NCBI GenBank assembly: GCA_025054905.1
Contig: JANWZF010000152.1
Coordinates: 1 to 9,181 of the forward strand
Origin: Tepidimonas sp.
Lineage (GTDB): Bacteria > Pseudomonadota > Gammaproteobacteria > Burkholderiales > Burkholderiaceae_C
Length of the DNA: 9,181 nucleotides
Reading direction: 5' to 3'
Shown one piece after another: positions 6,737 through 9,181 of this stretch (positions within the stretch are counted from its first letter, which is position 1; every line of letters starts with the position of its first letter). The notes under the pieces were generated by a model. The model was not told the DNA's origin, did not search any database, and worked only from the letters and a program-made list of their open reading frames with translations. Both the position numbers and the translations under genes were made by a program.

Positions 6737-8356
6737 CTACGGCCCTGCCTGCCGCCGCCCGCCCAGCAACCCTGCCCCCACCCCCGCCAGCAAAGCGGCC
6801 AGTGCCACCGGCCATAGGCCCCAGCGTGCCGCCCAGCGTGCATACGGCGTCAGGCCCTGACGGGCCGACACCGTGGCGTCCAGCACGCCGCGTTGGCCGC
6901 GCGGCAGCTCGGCCAGCACGCGGCCGCGATGGTCGATCGCGGCGGTGGCGCCGGTGTTGGTGGCGCGCAGCATCGGGCGGCCCAGCTCCAGCGCGCGCAT
7001 GCGCGCAATACCGCGGTGCTGGTCGATGGCCACGCCATCGCCAAACCACGCGATGTTGCTGACGTTGACCAGCACCGTGGGGGCACGGTCGGCATCGGCA
7101 AACGCCGCGGCCAGCTCTTCGCCGAACAGGTCTTCGTAGCACACGTGCGGCGCGATGCGCTGCCCGGCCCACCCCAACGGCGCCTGTGGCAGCGCCCCGC
7201 GCGTGAAGTCCCCCATCGGCATCACCATCAGATCGACAAACCAGCGAAAGCCAGGCGGCACAAATTCCCCGAACGGCACCAGGTGGTGCTTGTCGTAGCG
7301 GTAGGAAGCCAGGGCCAGCGCAGGATCGGCCCCTGCCGGATCGACGCCGGGCCGCCAACCCACCACTGAATTGGTGTAGCCTGCGCTGAAACTGCCCAGC
7401 GGCAGCCCCATCAGCACTGCCGTGCGACCCTGTGCCACCGCCTGCGCCAGCGCGCGCCAGTAAGCCGGGTCCACATCCTGCGGCAGCAACGGGATGGCCG
7501 TCTCAGGCGCCACCACCAGGCCGTCGGCCAGGCGCGGCTCCTGCAGGGCCTCCAGCAGCGCTTGGCCATACCAGCGCAGCGCCTGGGCGATGCCGCGCTC
7601 GGGATCGAACTTGTCGTCCTGCGCGATGGCACCTTGCAACAGCCGCACCGGCAGCTCGCCGGCGGGCTGCGTGGCATCGGGCAGACGCTGCTGCAGCCAG
7701 GCTCCACCCCCTGGCCAGCCGCACAGCAGCAGCGCCAGCAGCAGCGCGGTCACCCGCGCAGCGCGGCGTGCCAGCGCCAGCCAGGCCGCCAGCCACGCCG
7801 CCAGGCCGCCCACGCCATACACCCCCAGCCAGGGCGCCAGTGCCCCCAGGCCTTCGATGTGGGCATAGCCGGTGGCGCCCCACGGAAAACCGCTCCACAG
7901 CACGCCACGCGCCAGCTCGGCCAGCGTCCAGGCCGCGGCCCAGGCCAGCGCCGCCGCCCACGCCGCGGCCGGACGCCAACGCCACCAGACCCAGGCCAGC
8001 GCCACGTAGTCCAATGCCAGAAACAGCGCCAGCAGCCCCACCGCCAGCACCGCTAGCGGCGCGGCCAGACCGCCGTAGACATGCATCGAGATGAACAGCC
8101 ACCAGAAGACCCCGGCCAGCCAGGCCACAGCAAAGGCCAGCGCACGCATCACCAACGCCCGCCCGCTGGGGCTGGCGGCCAGCAGCGCCACCGCCAGGGC
8201 CATGGACACCACTTGCAGCCAGCCGGCCGGCTGCCCGCGGTGCAGCCACGGCAGCCACGGCCACGCCCAAGGCCAGGCCACCGACCAGGCCTGCAGCAGG
8301 CCGGCCAGCAACGCCAGTCCCAGCGCCGGCACCTCGGGGCTGGTGCGCACGCTCAT
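6737..8356 (-). CDS. lnt: Apolipoprotein N-acyltransferase
   Basis: The 539-residue inner-membrane protein transfers an acyl chain from phospholipid to the N-terminal cysteine of diacylated lipoproteins, the last step before Lol sorting. The first 220 residues are a series of hydrophobic helices, with GVLWSGFPWGATGYAH (151-166) a family landmark. The periplasmic nitrilase-like domain follows. The triad is Glu285 (VVAPETAIPLL), Lys356 (YDKHHLVPFGEFVP) and Cys406 (HVCYEDLFGEE), with spacings of 71 and 50 residues against 68 and 52 in E. coli (Glu267, Lys335, Cys387). NVSNIAWFGD (431-440) and RATNTGATAAID (464-475) follow, then a last helix at about 512-532. It overlaps corC by ATGA, and no good Shine-Dalgarno precedes it, so it is probably translationally coupled. 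The corC/ybeX-lnt pairing is widely conserved in proteobacteria. Confidence 0.96.
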   Translation of the reverse strand: MSVRTSPEVPALGLALLAGLLQAWSVAWPWAWPWLPWLHRGQPAGWLQVVSMALAVALLAASPSGRALVMRALAFAVAWLAGVFWWLFISMHVYGGLAAPLAVLAVGLLALFLALDYVALAWVWWRWRPAAAWAAALAWAAAWTLAELARGVLWSGFPWGATGYAHIEGLGALAPWLGVYGVGGLAAWLAAWLALARRAARVTALLLALLLCGWPGGGAWLQQRLPDATQPAGELPVRLLQGAIAQDDKFDPERGIAQALRWYGQALLEALQEPRLADGLVVAPETAIPLLPQDVDPAYWRALAQAVAQGRTAVLMGLPLGSFSAGYTNSVVGWRPGVDPAGADPALALASYRYDKHHLVPFGEFVPPGFRWFVDLMVMPMGDFTRGALPQAPLGWAGQRIAPHVCYEDLFGEELAAAFADADRAPTVLVNVSNIAWFGDGVAIDQHRGIARMRALELGRPMLRATNTGATAAIDHRGRVLAELPRGQRGVLDATVSARQGLTPYARWAARWGLWPVALAALLAGVGAGLLGGRRQAGP

Positions 8357-9181
8357 GCGCTGGCGGGAGCGCGCGTGACCTTGAACCAGCGCACCGCCCC
8401 GCCGCGCGCGTGCTGCACCAAAAAAGTCAGGCCCTGCGTCTCGAATTGCTCGCCGCGACGCGGCACACGACCCATTTCGTGCGCGACGTAGCCGCCGATG
8501 GTCTCGAACTCACCCTCGGGCAGTTGCACCTGGAACCACGCGTTGACGCGCTCGATCGGGGTGTCGCCGCTGATGCGCCAGGTGCCATCGGCCAGCGCGA
8601 AGATGTCGCCGTCGGGCTCATCGTCGGCATCGAATTCGTCCTCGATGTCGCCGACGATTTCCTCCAGCACGTCCTCGATCGTCACCAGCCCCGCCACGCG
8701 CCCGAACTCGTCGATCACGATGGCCAGGTGATTGCGGTTGGCACGGAATTCCCGCAACAGGTCGTTGAGGGGTTTGCTCTCCGGCACGAACACCGCCGGC
8801 CGCAGCAGCGCGCGCAGATTGAGTTCCGGGGCGCGCTGCAGCTTGAGCAGATCCTTGGCCAGCAGGATGCCGATGATGTTGTCGCGCTCGCCGTCGTAGA
8901 CCGGAAAGCGCGAGTGCCCGGTGTCGATGACGGTGTTGAGCAGCTCGGGGTACGGGGCCTGGATGTCCAGCGCATCCATGCGCGCGGCGGCCACCATGAC
9001 GTCGCGCGCGGTCATGTCGGCGATGCGGATCACCCCCTCCAGCATGATGCGCGACTCGGCACCAATGACCTGGTTGTCCTCGGCCTCGGCCAGGGCTTCG
9101 ATCAGCTCGGCCCGCGAGTCGGGTCCGGGGTGCAGGAACTCGACCAGGCGCTGCAGGAACGTGCGCGAATCATGGGCGCGG
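8353..9181 (-). CDS. corC: HlyC/CorC-family CBS-domain protein, N-terminus cut by window edge
   Basis: 275 codons are visible; E. coli CorC has 292 residues, so roughly the first 15-25 are missing. The frame is open to position 9181, well beyond the first in-window ATG at 9045, and the upstream part (TFLQRLVEFLHPGPDSRAEL, AEDNQVIGAESR) is family-like, so 9045 is not the start. In order: an N-terminal helix region, MLEGVIRIADMTARDVM (45-61 of the visible part), a CBS pair with HSRFPVYDGERDNIIGIL and AIVIDEFGRVAGLVTIEDVL, the acidic linker EEIVGDIEDEFDADDE, and the C-terminal transporter-associated domain (ADGTWRISGDTPIERVN, ETIGGYVAHEMGRVPRRGE). There are no membrane helices. The family is tied to Mg/Co efflux or CNNM-like transport; the exact role is debated. 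TGA overlaps the lnt ATG. Confidence 0.94.
   Translation of the reverse strand, partial: RAHDSRTFLQRLVEFLHPGPDSRAELIEALAEAEDNQVIGAESRIMLEGVIRIADMTARDVMVAAARMDALDIQAPYPELLNTVIDTGHSRFPVYDGERDNIIGILLAKDLLKLQRAPELNLRALLRPAVFVPESKPLNDLLREFRANRNHLAIVIDEFGRVAGLVTIEDVLEEIVGDIEDEFDADDEPDGDIFALADGTWRISGDTPIERVNAWFQVQLPEGEFETIGGYVAHEMGRVPRRGEQFETQGLTFLVQHARGGAVRWFKVTRAPASA

Noticed and set aside
7725..7750. CAGCAGCAGC-type tandem repeat
   Set aside because: It codes for the Leu/Ala-rich helix of Lnt; short codon repeats are expected in a GC-rich membrane protein.
1..9181. Search by eye for tRNA, CRISPR, insertion sequence, toxin-antitoxin or defence genes
   Set aside because: All sequence is accounted for by the genes listed and gaps of at most about 22 bp; nothing resembling these was seen.

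Overview
The window is a tightly packed, GC-rich stretch in which every supportable gene lies on the minus strand. In transcription order (right to left) it reads corC (5' end outside the window), lnt, glyQ, glyS, gmhB, a plsC-type acyltransferase, a YgjP/DUF45-type metallohydrolase, a broken HlyD-type efflux adaptor, and a LolC/MacB-type ABC permease that lacks its 5' end and runs off the left edge. No gap between neighbours exceeds about 22 bp. I see no plus-strand gene, RNA gene, insertion sequence, CRISPR array, promoter or clear terminator. The protein sequences, the base composition and the glyQ-glyS-gmhB-plsC order point to a betaproteobacterium, most likely Burkholderiales (Comamonadaceae-like). 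That assignment is inference from memory of such genomes, not a search.

Right part (about 8353-9181): CorC, a soluble CBS-domain protein of the HlyC/CorC family, overlaps lnt (6737-8356) by the four bases ATGA. Lnt performs the last acylation of outer-membrane lipoproteins, and its Glu-Lys-Cys triad is visible. Centre (3684-6724): the two subunits of the alpha2beta2 glycyl-tRNA synthetase, glyQ and glyS, meet at a triple-ATG junction. Next (1722-3662): gmhB (heptose bisphosphate phosphatase of LPS-core synthesis) overlaps a plsC-type acyltransferase by ATGA, and that gene overlaps the metallohydrolase gene by 32 bp. Apart from the tRNA synthetase and the metallohydrolase, this block is mostly about building the Gram-negative envelope: lipoproteins, LPS heptose, phospholipid.

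Left part (1-1699): this is the odd region. The adaptor gene starts normally but carries an in-frame TAG and a frameshift at a run of six G. It is also more than 100 codons shorter than its family, with conserved blocks apparently missing. The ABC permease then begins in the middle of its periplasmic domain without its first membrane helix, joined directly to the adaptor's C-terminal coding sequence. I read this as a decaying efflux/ABC operon behind an intact housekeeping cluster; assembly or sequencing error in this one region is the main alternative. I found no convincing new biological system in the window.
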